A DNA stretch of 64,000 bases from Geomicrobium sediminis (GTDB lineage: Bacteria > Bacillota > Bacilli > Bacillales > Marinococcaceae): contig NZ_JAFBEC010000007.1 in assembly GCF_016908595.1 (NCBI RefSeq), forward strand, positions 62,001 to 126,000, written 5' to 3'. Each line of letters begins with the position of its first letter. The stretch's first letter is position 1. The notes under the pieces are model-generated. The model ran no database searches, had not been told where the DNA came from, and saw only the letters and a program-made list of their open reading frames with translations. Positions 1 to 10,613 of this stretch are shown here, one piece after another. A program made the position numbers and the translations under genes.

Positions 1-2195
1 TCTGACGCTCGTTGTTCAAGCGTTCGCTCATCACGTTGAAGTTGCTCTCGTTCTTTGTGCCACTCCGCTTGTGCTTCCCTTAACGAACGTATTTGCTTTT
101 CTTCGTCCCTGACATTCGTTTTCTCTCGTTCAAGTGAATCCAATGTCAAAGGCGCAAATTGTACGTACCATTGATCACGAAGTTGAATATACTCGTTGCG
201 CTTCGTTTCAATGCGTTGTTGTGCTTCCTCATATTGCTTTTTATAATCATTTACCGTTTGTGTTTGGTTTTTAACGCTTTGATTCAGGTGATTAAACTCT
301 TGAAGTAACGTTTCCGTTTTTGCTTCAATTCGAGCGACCGTTTGTACTTTTTTCTCAAACATTGTGATCCATTGTTGTAACGATTCTAGCATCGTTTCTC
401 GTTGCAATGATACGTGTTCAACATTGTCGCTTTTCACTTGGACATCTTGAACTGTGATCACAGCTCTCACTCGTTCAGATAACGATTCTAGCGTCCGTTG
501 ATACGAGGTTGCTTCGTATAATGATTGTAGTTTCTCATATGCAGGTTCTAGATCTTCATGGTTTTCTTTATGTTGATGATGATGTTTGTTAGGGTGGTCA
601 ACCGATCCACAAACAGGACATGCAGCACCGTCTTCTAGGTGAGCCGCTAAGCTCGCAATAAGTTGATCTTGCTCAGATGACATAGCTTGTTTGACCGTTT
701 TGATATGCTCTTTTCGGTTACGCTCTAATTCATGTAGCGCGTTGTACCAGTTCACAATATACTCATAGGCCGTTTGCAACCGTTCGGCACGATTGTCCCG
801 CTCTTTGACGACTTCATCATAACGTTGTTGCTCTTCGTCTCGCTTTTTTTCTTTCGCTTTAACATCTTGTTCATATTCTGTAAGCGCGGATCGTTGCTGA
901 ATAAGAGGCATAGCAGCTTCACTCGCGTCACGCACGTGTTGATGATGAGATTCTCGCTCAAGTAGTGTCATCAGTTGATCTTCGACCGTTGTCATTTGCG
1001 ATGAACGGTCGCGTATCGTCCGTTGTATTGCTTCTTTTTGGTTGGTTGTTTCGATCACTTGTTGCGCTTGCTTTTTGATTTCAAGGTCGTATTCGTTTAA
1101 TTTACGATGAATCTCTTGAAAGGTCTGTTGTTCTTGCAACAGCTGTTCCACTTGTTGTTGTTTCATCATTAATGAAGGTTCATGTTCACTTCGTTCAGTC
1201 TTTGCAGTTTCATAGCGCATCGCCGCTTGCCTATGCTGCTCTGAACGTTTCGTAACACGTTCGTCGATGTCTTTTTGTTGCTGTTGAAGTTCATTGAGTG
1301 TGTTTGTCGTTTCCTCAAGCGTTTCTAAAAAAGGTTGAACGAGAACGACGAGTTCATGAATTTGCTTCTTTTCAACAGACTCTTGAAGTGATTGTTTCTC
1401 CTCAACGAACTTCGTACGCTCTTTTTCCATCTCTTCTTTTTCTCGTTGCAAACTTATTAGTGACTCAGCCTTTTTAAACTGTCGGTCGAGTTCTTCATTG
1501 TGTTGACTTTCTTTCTTTACGTCATGACCTGCTTTTTCAGCTTGTTGCCTGACTTCTTCTAGCGCTTGTTTAGATGCATCGCCCATTCCTTGCTGTTCGC
1601 GCTCGATCATAAGAATTTCTTGTTTGTGTGTTTGAATGCCTTCTCGAACTTTGTCATTCAATTCATCGCCGTATTTATGCAAGTTGAACAAACGTTGCAA
1701 CATAACTCTTCGGTCAGTTCCTTTTAACTGTAGAAACTCTGAGAATTTATTTTGGGGCAGCACTACAGCACGGGTAAAATCTGATAACTGAAGGCCAATT
1801 AACTCTTGAACATAGTCATTCATATCGCCAACTTTATCAGCGAGTACGACTGGCTCTTCGGTTAAGTCTACAAATCGTGATCGTGATGTTTGCAACTTGT
1901 CGTCATTTGAACGTTTTACTTTACGCTCAGCAAGGTACGTTCTTCCACCAATTTGGAACGTATAAGAAACAGACGCTTCCTTTTCAGCTTGGTTAATCAT
2001 ACTTACACCAACCGCACTATTTCGCCCCATTTTCCCGTAAAGCGCAAAGGTCATTGCATCTAAGATCGTCGATTTCCCACTACCTGTAGGTCCAAAAATC
2101 CCAAATACCCCTCCTTCACAGAGGGCATTAAAATCAATCGTTACCTTTTCTCTAAAGCTATGAAGCCCTGAAATACTTAAGGAGACTGGTCTCAT
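1..2195 (-). CDS. sbcC: Exonuclease SbcC (N-terminal 731 residues, cut by window edge)
   Basis: This is the ATPase subunit of the SbcCD (Mre11-Rad50-like) nuclease, which opens hairpins and processes DNA ends in the cytoplasm. The frame is open from the ATG at 2195 to the left edge, so the C-terminal Walker B and signature half lies outside. Visible are Walker A GPTGSGKST at residues 35-43, long Glu/Gln-rich coiled coils from about residue 180 onward, and the zinc-hook motif CPVC at about residues 526-529 followed by a His-rich stretch. The start overlaps the sbcD stop by 4 bases (ATGA), so the pair is translationally coupled. It is the last visible gene of the protease-addB-addA-sbcD-sbcC operon. 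Confidence 0.96.
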   Translation of the reverse strand, partial: MRPVSLSISGLHSFREKVTIDFNALCEGGVFGIFGPTGSGKSTILDAMTFALYGKMGRNSAVGVSMINQAEKEASVSYTFQIGGRTYLAERKVKRSNDDKLQTSRSRFVDLTEEPVVLADKVGDMNDYVQELIGLQLSDFTRAVVLPQNKFSEFLQLKGTDRRVMLQRLFNLHKYGDELNDKVREGIQTHKQEILMIEREQQGMGDASKQALEEVRQQAEKAGHDVKKESQHNEELDRQFKKAESLISLQREKEEMEKERTKFVEEKQSLQESVEKKQIHELVVLVQPFLETLEETTNTLNELQQQQKDIDERVTKRSEQHRQAAMRYETAKTERSEHEPSLMMKQQQVEQLLQEQQTFQEIHRKLNEYDLEIKKQAQQVIETTNQKEAIQRTIRDRSSQMTTVEDQLMTLLERESHHQHVRDASEAAMPLIQQRSALTEYEQDVKAKEKKRDEEQQRYDEVVKERDNRAERLQTAYEYIVNWYNALHELERNRKEHIKTVKQAMSSEQDQLIASLAAHLEDGAACPVCGSVDHPNKHHHQHKENHEDLEPAYEKLQSLYEATSYQRTLESLSERVRAVITVQDVQVKSDNVEHVSLQRETMLESLQQWITMFEKKVQTVARIEAKTETLLQEFNHLNQSVKNQTQTVNDYKKQYEEAQQRIETKRNEYIQLRDQWYVQFAPLTLDSLEREKTNVRDEEKQIRSLREAQAEWHKEREQLQRDERTLEQRAS

Positions 2196-3388
2196 GATGG
2201 TTCCGCCTTTCGATGTTCAGTCGATTCATCATCGAGTAGCGACAGAAATAGTTGCATGACTTCTTGTTCTGGTTCTGCACCGCCGGTTCGCTTAACGTAA
2301 AACTGCCGAAACAACTCATCAATCGGTACGTCTTTACGTTCTTCATAATGGTGCATGCTTTCTTCTGGTAATACCGCACGAATTGTAACAATTCCAGGAT
2401 GAGCACGGCGAATCTTACCGATGTCATCAGGCTTTAATGTATGGTCGCTATGAATGGACAAATCTACCCATTCATCAAGTTTGTTCGCTTCCTCTAACCA
2501 TTTGTACACTTCTTCTAGACCGTTCTTTGCACGTACTTTTACGAGTGGCTTACCACTAGAGAGCGGCACCTCTTTAATCGTTGCTTCAGTGCTAGGCTTC
2601 GCATCAACAATTGTGACCGATTTGGAGACGGCCGTATCATTAAAAGAAAACGCGAGTGGCGAACCCGAATAACGCGTAGGTGTAGGAGCGTGATGCACCC
2701 ACTGGGGACGGTGTAAGTGACCTAGTGCTGTATACGAAACATTACTCGGCAACGATTGAGGCTTAACGGTGTACGCACCACCAACTTCAATCGGTCGTTC
2801 ACTGTCCGTTGATGCTCCGCCACTTACGTAAATGTGACTCATCGCAACATTGACGTCGTTTGTTGAAAATGACTTGCTTAGCTTGTTAAACAATTCCCTA
2901 ATTCGTTGATCGTACGTTTGTTGATAAGCAACATCCTCAGTTACCGATTCCCCAGTTTCTGTGAAACTGATCTTTAACCTTGATTCGGAAGGGTAAGGAA
3001 GTGCAGCGATGTTAAGCGTTTCGGAATGCGCAGGAATCCAAATACTCATCGGCGCTTCATCCGGTAAGCCGAGCATATGAATGCGTTCATTTCGAATGAG
3101 AGGTCTTGCAGCTGCTAATCGCTCAGGTTGATCGTGATTTCCAGCAATAACAGCAACCGCCCGCTTCCCTCCATCAGAAAGACGACTTAAGCTCTCGTAA
3201 TATAGTTCTTCAGCGACAGCAGGTGGGTTGGAACTGTCGTATACGTCACCAGCTATGAGCACTGCGTCTACCGCTTCTTCGTCAGCAATGTTAACGAGTT
3301 CATCAATGAATGCTACATGCTCACTCGTCCGATCTCTACCTTCTAGCGTGCGACCAAAATGCCAATCTGCCGTATGCAATAAGCGCAT
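2192..3388 (-). CDS. sbcD: Exonuclease SbcD (Mre11-like nuclease)
   Basis: This is the metallophosphoesterase subunit of SbcCD, a Mn-dependent nuclease. All phosphoesterase motifs are present: DWH (8-10), GDVYD (47-51), GNHD (83-86), a conserved His near 185, and GHLH (223-226). The 398-residue length is normal for the family. The ATG start is preceded by an AAAGGA Shine-Dalgarno. It lies 20 bases after the addA stop and overlaps sbcC by 4 bases, the same addBA-sbcDC order as in Bacillus subtilis. Confidence 0.97.
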   Translation of the reverse strand: MRLLHTADWHFGRTLEGRDRTSEHVAFIDELVNIADEEAVDAVLIAGDVYDSSNPPAVAEELYYESLSRLSDGGKRAVAVIAGNHDQPERLAAARPLIRNERIHMLGLPDEAPMSIWIPAHSETLNIAALPYPSESRLKISFTETGESVTEDVAYQQTYDQRIRELFNKLSKSFSTNDVNVAMSHIYVSGGASTDSERPIEVGGAYTVKPQSLPSNVSYTALGHLHRPQWVHHAPTPTRYSGSPLAFSFNDTAVSKSVTIVDAKPSTEATIKEVPLSSGKPLVKVRAKNGLEEVYKWLEEANKLDEWVDLSIHSDHTLKPDDIGKIRRAHPGIVTIRAVLPEESMHHYEERKDVPIDELFRQFYVKRTGGAEPEQEVMQLFLSLLDDESTEHRKAEPS

Positions 3389-3408
3389 CGGTTTTCATCC
3401 TTTCTTGA

Positions 3409-6400
3409 TCACAACTTAAGAGCATGTCCTCCATCAAAGAAATAGAGCCAACTCTCGGTAATCTCTTCGTTCCATATTTGTTCTAATGCTTCTTTATACA
3501 GTCGCAATTGTTGTTCATAGCGCTTTCGCATGACTGACTCTGCTTCGTCAAAACCATTAGTAAAACGGTTTGTAATCTGGTCAGTCTTATAGTCAATTAA
3601 AATATTTTTTCCTGCGTGATCGACAAATACAAGATCGGCCATTCCTTGCACGAGCACAGCATTCTCCGCTTCGGTTTTGCGAATATAAGAGAACGCAATT
3701 TCGCGATGAATTTCCGTTGCTTGTTGAATACGAGTACCAAGATCACTTTGAATAAATTTGAGAACCGCTGTTGTATCAACGACTTCTGCTTCTTGTACTG
3801 TTAGTAATTCTTTCTCTTTTAAGGTGTTCGTTAATGAACTGATCTCATCTTCGTGAGTCTCTGCAAATGACACGTGCTGCATAACCGTATGCGTCGCCGT
3901 GCCAATTTCCGCTCCACTCAATTTTTGTTGCTGCATGAATTTCGGACGCCTTGCATTAGACGTTGTAAAACTATTGTTCTTCATCGTGTGCTGACTATAA
4001 GGATCCTCTTCTTGTAGCGTTTGCTTTAACTCTGAAACACTCTGTTTCGCAAATGAATCCGTTGCTTGTTTGTACGGATAGTCAAAACGTAATCGTTCAG
4101 ATATAAAGTCGTAGTACTCACTTTTCTCACCGATCGGTTTTAATTGTTTCATCTGTTGCAATGTTTCTTCGATCGCTTCTGCTTCTAGTTGTTCATGCTC
4201 CCGCTTTTGCTCTTCAATGACGTTAAGTGTAAACGTTGCATCGTGAGGATACCGGGAATAAGCAACATAATCAGGGTGCTCATTCTCCATTTGTGGATGA
4301 CGCAACAATGCAGGGATAATAAAGTCATAAAAGTGCTTCGCATTCGATCTCACATGAACAGGTAAAAGCACTTGATCACTTTCGGCATAAAGCTTGTACC
4401 CTGCCAAACTATTCTCAACACCTTTTGATGATCCGATGAGAAATAACTTTTCTTTCGCTCTCGTTAATGCCACGTACAAGATTCGAAGTTCCTCTGACAT
4501 TTGTTCACGTTTTTGCGCCTCTTTAATCGCAAGTTCGGGCAACGTCTTCCGTTTAATTCGACGTTTCGTATCAAAGTACGACGAACCAAACCCAAGTGAT
4601 TGATGAATTTGTATGGACCGTCTGCTGTCAGACAGATTGAAGTTCTTCATCATATCAACGACAAAGACGACCGGAAACTCTAGCCCTTTACTTTTATGGA
4701 TTGAAAGAATGGTTACGACATCTTCTTTTTCACTTAATGTCCGTGCACTTTCAAGGTCATCCCCTTGTTCTTCCATACGATCTACGAATCGTAAAAAACG
4801 GAAGATGCCCCGAAAGGATGTTTTCTCAAATGTTTTCGCTTTATCGTACAACGCTTGAACGTTTGCTTGGCGTTGCTTACCACCACTCAACCCGCCAACA
4901 TATGCATCATAACCGGTTTCTTCAAACAGCTCCCAAATGAATGTCGCAAGTGACGTATGCCTTGCCCGAACACGCCAGCTTTGTAAATGCACATAAAAAA
5001 GATGCAATCGTCGTTTCCAATCTTCATGATGTGCTTTTTCAATGAGAAAACTGCTTTCAGTGCTTGCATCTAATGCTGGTAACGTAGCGATCATTGCCTT
5101 AACTGCTTCAAAAAACGGTTGTCCAACTGCTTGCAGTCGAATTTCAGCTAGTTCATGTTCACGTAACCCAACGATTGGTGAGCGCAACACCGAGGCTAAT
5201 GGAATGTCTTGGTATGGGTTATCAATTACACGGAGTAGCGATAACATGACTTGTACTTCTACACGTCTAAAATAGCCTTCATCTCGATCTGAGTACACTG
5301 GAATGCCCGCTCGCTTAAACACGTCGAGATAGGTCGGTGCCGAAGGTAGTGAACGCATTAAAATGGCAAAATCACGATATTCCACAGGCCTCGTTGCTTT
5401 CGTTTGTTTATCGAACACTGGATACGCTTCGTGAATCAGTCGCTGAATTTTATTTGCTACAAGTTGAGCTTCTTGTTCAACTTTCGTTAACGTTTCTTCA
5501 TCATGCGCATCATTAGGTGCCTCAACGACGTATACTTCTGGATCATAATCACTTGCTTGATTATCGTAATGGATATTGCCATATTGCAGCGATTGGCTTT
5601 CATCATACGTTACATCGCCTACTTCTTTATCCATCGTCTGCTCAAATAAGTAATTGACCCCATTCAACACCGTATGTCGACTTCTGAAGTTACTCGAAAG
5701 GTCAACTTTAACGCCTTCGGTAGATGCGTTCTCTACATCCAAATTATCAATTTTTGCATACGTTTCGTGTTTATGAATAAATAATGCTGGTTCAGCCAGA
5801 CGAAATCGATAGATACTCTGTTTTACATCACCGACCATAAAGCGGTTACGACCGTTTGATAACAGTTCTAAGATCGCTTCTTGAACCTGGTTTGTATCTT
5901 GATATTCATCCGTTAATACTTCCTCGAAGTAACCTTGATAGAAAAGTGCTGCTTCAGATGGCTTTCGAATCGATTCGCTACTTAATATTTCTAAAGCAAA
6001 ATGTTCAAGGTCATCAAAATCAATGAGTGTTTTCTCCCGCTTCATCGCTCGGTAATGCTCAGAAAACGCTTTAACGATCTCAACAAGCTGAACGATCCTC
6101 GGTTTCATCGCCTCAATAACTTCAAGATACGACGTTGGGTCTGGCTTTAACAGTTCAGCGACATCTTCGAGCAACTTTTTACTTTGATCGCGATATGCTT
6201 TTGCTCGTTCCAAAGTATCTTCATCAATGTCTTGATTTCTCGGTTTTGCAGGCATTCGTCCCCACGTGAATTGCTCAACTGCATCACGAATGCTATCCCA
6301 ACGTTCATAATCATCCATCGTTTGTACGGCTTGAAGTTTAGATTGGAAGTAATCGTAGTTATGCTCCAGTGCAAGTTCAAGCGCTTTTGTTAGCGCGTTT

Positions 6401-7116
6401 TTAGCAGCATGCACTTTCTCTTTAATTGCACGTAACAAATGCGCTCCCCATATCGTTTCTTCTGGGTGAGTATACGCATCGTTATACATCGTCACTAATG
6501 ACTCAAGCCACACGTTCGGCTCAGGATGCGCTCTTGAACGAGTATACATTTCAAATACGAGAGAGCGAAAACCATCATCACTCCGGTCATTGCTATACGC
6601 TTCAACGAGTTCAAAAAAGGATTCTGCGTTTTCTACAGGTTGACTATAATACCGTTCTAATACGTCTTCTAACACTTCTTCTTTTAATAGTTCTCGTTCT
6701 GTATCGTTTGCAATTCGAACTTTCGGATCTACGTCAATATCGTAATAATAATTGCGAATTAACTCCTGACAAAATGAATGGAGGGTAGAGATATTCGCAC
6801 GGTTTAATAACTGCCTTTGACGTTGCAAATAAAGCGACGGGTTCGTCTGCAACTCTTCTTCAATTCGCTCGCCAATTCGTTCTTTCATTTCTGCCGCTGC
6901 CGCTTTCGTAAACGTAACGATCAGTAGGCGATCAATTTCTGCAGGGTCGAGTGGGTCCATAATACGCCTTACAATTCGTTCAACGAGCACAGCTGTTTTA
7001 CCACTTCCAGCTGCTGCAGCGACGAGAATGTTGCCACCCTTTAATGAGATTGCTTGCCACTGCGCGTCTGTCCAATGGACATGTGCAGGTTTAGCGTCTA
7101 ATGACCATGTGCTCAA
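3409..7116 (-). CDS. addA: ATP-dependent helicase/nuclease subunit A (AddA)
   Basis: This is the UvrD/Rep-type helicase and nuclease subunit of AddAB, the Gram-positive counterpart of RecBCD that resects double-strand breaks for RecA. It has 1235 residues, the normal length. Walker A AAAGSGKT is at 34-41 and helicase motif II DEYQD at about 403-407. A C-terminal RecB-type nuclease domain carries the IDYKTD motif around residue 1174. The start codon is TTG, overlapping the addB stop by 4 bases (TTGA), with a GAGGTG-like Shine-Dalgarno inside addB. Confidence 0.97.
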   Translation of the reverse strand: MSTWSLDAKPAHVHWTDAQWQAISLKGGNILVAAAAGSGKTAVLVERIVRRIMDPLDPAEIDRLLIVTFTKAAAAEMKERIGERIEEELQTNPSLYLQRQRQLLNRANISTLHSFCQELIRNYYYDIDVDPKVRIANDTERELLKEEVLEDVLERYYSQPVENAESFFELVEAYSNDRSDDGFRSLVFEMYTRSRAHPEPNVWLESLVTMYNDAYTHPEETIWGAHLLRAIKEKVHAAKNALTKALELALEHNYDYFQSKLQAVQTMDDYERWDSIRDAVEQFTWGRMPAKPRNQDIDEDTLERAKAYRDQSKKLLEDVAELLKPDPTSYLEVIEAMKPRIVQLVEIVKAFSEHYRAMKREKTLIDFDDLEHFALEILSSESIRKPSEAALFYQGYFEEVLTDEYQDTNQVQEAILELLSNGRNRFMVGDVKQSIYRFRLAEPALFIHKHETYAKIDNLDVENASTEGVKVDLSSNFRSRHTVLNGVNYLFEQTMDKEVGDVTYDESQSLQYGNIHYDNQASDYDPEVYVVEAPNDAHDEETLTKVEQEAQLVANKIQRLIHEAYPVFDKQTKATRPVEYRDFAILMRSLPSAPTYLDVFKRAGIPVYSDRDEGYFRRVEVQVMLSLLRVIDNPYQDIPLASVLRSPIVGLREHELAEIRLQAVGQPFFEAVKAMIATLPALDASTESSFLIEKAHHEDWKRRLHLFYVHLQSWRVRARHTSLATFIWELFEETGYDAYVGGLSGGKQRQANVQALYDKAKTFEKTSFRGIFRFLRFVDRMEEQGDDLESARTLSEKEDVVTILSIHKSKGLEFPVVFVVDMMKNFNLSDSRRSIQIHQSLGFGSSYFDTKRRIKRKTLPELAIKEAQKREQMSEELRILYVALTRAKEKLFLIGSSKGVENSLAGYKLYAESDQVLLPVHVRSNAKHFYDFIIPALLRHPQMENEHPDYVAYSRYPHDATFTLNVIEEQKREHEQLEAEAIEETLQQMKQLKPIGEKSEYYDFISERLRFDYPYKQATDSFAKQSVSELKQTLQEEDPYSQHTMKNNSFTTSNARRPKFMQQQKLSGAEIGTATHTVMQHVSFAETHEDEISSLTNTLKEKELLTVQEAEVVDTTAVLKFIQSDLGTRIQQATEIHREIAFSYIRKTEAENAVLVQGMADLVFVDHAGKNILIDYKTDQITNRFTNGFDEAESVMRKRYEQQLRLYKEALEQIWNEEITESWLYFFDGGHALKL

Positions 7117-10100
7117 TTGGTTTCACCTCGATTCTTCTTCACTCTTTCGACCATTAATGAGAGGGCGTCTTTGTCTGAAAGACTCATAACAGGTTTGTAT
7201 TCATTGTCTGGTAATGTTGGGTCAAACTGACATACAGAATTAAACGGACAATACGTGCAAGCGATCTGTTCTTGGTTTTTATTATACGGATCAATTGCAG
7301 TCTTTCCGCTCGTCATCTCATTGCCAATCTCTGTAATCTTATCGTTTAGAAATTCATGCATCGCTTGAAGTTGCTCTTTTTCAATGACTTTTGAATTTGA
7401 GTGAAACCCACCGTCTTTTTTTAGTGTTGCAGGTACGACATGTGATTTTCCGTATTCAGGTAATGTTTCATCCATTAAGCTTGCAATCGTTGGGTCTTTT
7501 TGAAGCCAACCAGATAATTTATGTTGTTTGAACCGCTCAAGGTGTAACGTTTCATCATCAATACTCTCAGCAATATCAATGACTGGATTGTGAATATGAA
7601 AATAAAACATTCCACCCACATCTGCTTCAATACCGAGCCAGCTTTTCGAACCATTTACGACAATATCAAGATATACCGGCATTTGCAGAGAGATCCCGTG
7701 TAAGACGTCGGAAAATGATAACGTTTTTTTACTCGATTTGTAGTCAATCACTTGCAAAAATGAGCCCGATTCCGTTTCTGAACGATCGACACGGTCAATT
7801 CGTCCACGAAGTAGCATATTCGTACCGTTGCTTAGCGGATAAACCGGTGAAGGCAGGGAGGTTCCTTTACCGAATTGCACTTCTAAATCAATCGTCTCAA
7901 AATTGGATAGTTGAGCTTGTTGTCGAAGCGTTTGCGTAACGGTTTGAACAATCGCAAGTAATTTTTGACTAACATAACGAAAATGATTGGTACTTTCTAA
8001 AATGTTGCGCTGAATTTTTGGCAATAAGCGCTCTACGCTTTTTTGTGTAATATCCCGACATTCGTCTGCTCGGATTGTTTTCCACGACTGGTTGGTCGCT
8101 TTTAGGTAATCAGAGATTTCTTTTAAGGCTGCATGAAACAGTTCACCAATATCAAATGCTTCTAGGCGAAACACTTCTCGGTCTCTTAGTTGCAATCCAT
8201 ATTGGCTAAAATGGCGAAACGCACATTGCTCAAACAGTTCCATGCGGCTCACACTGGCTTCAATTTGTTCCCCGTACAGTTGGTTCGTGAGCGTTTCTGA
8301 AATCGGAACGGCTTCATTCTTATACGTCAAACTATCTAATGCGGTACGTAGTTGAGCCTCATAGGCTTTCGCATCGAGTAACCAATGGTACACGTCATAC
8401 CATGCGATTGAAATCTCTTCACCGTGCTTGTACTTTTGAAATTGCCTCGCTAAGTCTTCAATGACTTGGGTTGGGTGGGCGATATGTTGCAGCTGCGTTT
8501 CAAATTCAACACCATTTGCTTCGTGTTCTACCAATTCATGCTTCACATCTGGAAAACGCTCTTTCACTTGGCGAATGAGCGAGGAAGGTAACAAACTAGA
8601 TCCTTCCTCGTCAGCCAATGCATACGTGAACAACAGCTGCGATTTTGGACTCGCTTCAGCCATGTAAATGTAAAACGGTTCATGCCAAAGTCGGTTTGTT
8701 GCAGACGGTCCAAGTGTGACACCCATAGATTCAAATTGTGTACGCTCTGCTTCAGTTAAAAGACCATCATCTTGCGGACGCTTCGGGATCACCCCTTCGT
8801 TACACCCGACAATATACGTCACTTCAATATCCGGTAGACGAGAACGTTCCATATCGGCAATCGTGACTTGGTCAAGTGCAGGAGGAACGAGACGAAAGCT
8901 CATACTCTCAAGACCTGCATCCATCATGCTTGCAAATTCTTTAACACTCATCTTTTCTGTCCCTGATACATCAACAAACTGTTCGAGCACTTCTATGACG
9001 TTCGACCACACTTGGTCATGTTCACTGCTTTGTTCTAAATCCCCACGTTCACTAGCAGATGCACTTAATCGTTCAAGCTTCTGGTCGACGTCTACATCCA
9101 AGAGAAATTGGTACAATGCTTTACACATGTCTTCGACGTTTTCACTCTTTTTAAGACGTTTTTCAAGCGTTAATAACGGAGTTGCTACTGTGATTTTCGT
9201 ATCATTCAGTCGTTCTTCAATTTCACGTTCCTGATCTGTTTGCACTCGACTCTCCAACGCATGTCGTGAGCGAGAATAAGACCAATGTTCATCCACACGC
9301 CATTTCTTTCCATATATACCTGTAGCTAAAACGTAGTTTTCTAGCTCATCAATACGTTCACGATATACTTGTGTATGCACGTCTAGCGGATTGAATAAGT
9401 CTGTTTTAAACGCTCGAAATATCGGCTCATAGCGGTAGTTTTGAATGATTGATTCGAGTGATGAGCGGATTAGTTCAACGACCGGATGGTGCATCATCGT
9501 CCGTGTATCATCGAGGAAGAAGGCGATTTCGTAGCGTTTGAAAATTTGTTTGATCAAGTCTTCGTACGGAGAAATATCACGCAGTAATAGTGCAAAGTCT
9601 TTATAACGTAAATCGTTAACGCGAACCTTCTCACGAATTGATCGGGCAACAGCTTCAATCTCAACACGTCGATTGACTGCTTCAACAATTTCAATACTTC
9701 CGTCGCTGCTTTCTTTACTGGACTTCTTGCTATAGTCTTGATTTTGTTCGATCAAGGCAACGCCACTTGCTCGATATCGCTTTCCAGGAAGAAATTCAAC
9801 AGATTCATATGGTACATGTTGTTGCTTTAGTCGCTCAGCGAACTGTATAAATGTTTTAGTTGGCAAATAAAAGCGGTCCAATTCATTCGCTTCCATCGTT
9901 GCCGGTTCCTTCGGTAACGTAAGGGCCATCGTCATTTCATCAACTTGATTTAAAAGCTCAAATAAGACATTTTGTTCTTGTTGACTCACATCATGGAACC
10001 CATCAATAAAAACGGTTGCCCCTTTAAACAACTCAGATTGTGGGAGATAAACGAGCGCTAACTTCAGCATTTCTTCTTGATTTAAGTACACACCGTCGAA

Positions 10101-10598
10101 TTGGTTTTCAAATTCTTGGAAGATCAAATGCAAATCGTGTTGTTTATCGATAAATGCCGTCCGATTTGCGTCTTCAGTTGGCTTTATTACATCCGCGGTT
10201 AACGCTTGGCGCCGCATCTCGGTTAACAGTCGTTCCATTTCTTCAATGAATCCATTCGTACTCGCTGCTTTTTGGAATACACGCAGTTCTGGCTTTGTTT
10301 TTTCGATGACTTTTTTTAGTAGCATGTGCATGCCAGGTTTATGTAGCCGATCTCTCGTAAACCCGCCAACTTCTTGTAGCACTCGGTAAGCTAATCTCGA
10401 GAAACTAAGCACGTGCGCTCGCGTCATCCCACCTACTTTACGAGCTAACTGATCTTCAATTTGAAACGTCATCTGCTCTGGTACGATAAAAATTAACGGC
10501 TTGCCCGATTTCGGACTCGCATCTAGCATTTCGACTGCTTTCTCAACGAGTGCAGTTGATTTTCCACTACCACTTCTTCCTACATAAAAAGTAAACAA
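7113..10598 (-). CDS. addB: ATP-dependent helicase/nuclease subunit B (AddB)
   Basis: This is the second subunit of AddAB, which supplies the other nuclease domain and Chi recognition. It has 1161 residues. The N-terminal Walker A GRSGSGKST is at 7-15. The C-terminal nuclease domain is framed by a Cys near 791 and three near 1112-1121 (pattern CxxCxxxxxC), the ligands of the known AddB 4Fe-4S cluster. An IDYKSS nuclease motif lies before the last Cys group. The TTG start has a strong GGAGGG site 8 bases upstream, close to the stop of the preceding protease gene, so the two are co-transcribed. Confidence 0.97.
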   Translation of the reverse strand: MFTFYVGRSGSGKSTALVEKAVEMLDASPKSGKPLIFIVPEQMTFQIEDQLARKVGGMTRAHVLSFSRLAYRVLQEVGGFTRDRLHKPGMHMLLKKVIEKTKPELRVFQKAASTNGFIEEMERLLTEMRRQALTADVIKPTEDANRTAFIDKQHDLHLIFQEFENQFDGVYLNQEEMLKLALVYLPQSELFKGATVFIDGFHDVSQQEQNVLFELLNQVDEMTMALTLPKEPATMEANELDRFYLPTKTFIQFAERLKQQHVPYESVEFLPGKRYRASGVALIEQNQDYSKKSSKESSDGSIEIVEAVNRRVEIEAVARSIREKVRVNDLRYKDFALLLRDISPYEDLIKQIFKRYEIAFFLDDTRTMMHHPVVELIRSSLESIIQNYRYEPIFRAFKTDLFNPLDVHTQVYRERIDELENYVLATGIYGKKWRVDEHWSYSRSRHALESRVQTDQEREIEERLNDTKITVATPLLTLEKRLKKSENVEDMCKALYQFLLDVDVDQKLERLSASASERGDLEQSSEHDQVWSNVIEVLEQFVDVSGTEKMSVKEFASMMDAGLESMSFRLVPPALDQVTIADMERSRLPDIEVTYIVGCNEGVIPKRPQDDGLLTEAERTQFESMGVTLGPSATNRLWHEPFYIYMAEASPKSQLLFTYALADEEGSSLLPSSLIRQVKERFPDVKHELVEHEANGVEFETQLQHIAHPTQVIEDLARQFQKYKHGEEISIAWYDVYHWLLDAKAYEAQLRTALDSLTYKNEAVPISETLTNQLYGEQIEASVSRMELFEQCAFRHFSQYGLQLRDREVFRLEAFDIGELFHAALKEISDYLKATNQSWKTIRADECRDITQKSVERLLPKIQRNILESTNHFRYVSQKLLAIVQTVTQTLRQQAQLSNFETIDLEVQFGKGTSLPSPVYPLSNGTNMLLRGRIDRVDRSETESGSFLQVIDYKSSKKTLSFSDVLHGISLQMPVYLDIVVNGSKSWLGIEADVGGMFYFHIHNPVIDIAESIDDETLHLERFKQHKLSGWLQKDPTIASLMDETLPEYGKSHVVPATLKKDGGFHSNSKVIEKEQLQAMHEFLNDKITEIGNEMTSGKTAIDPYNKNQEQIACTYCPFNSVCQFDPTLPDNEYKPVMSLSDKDALSLMVERVKKNRGETN

Positions 10599-10613
10599 CG
10601 TCGCTTCCCTCCT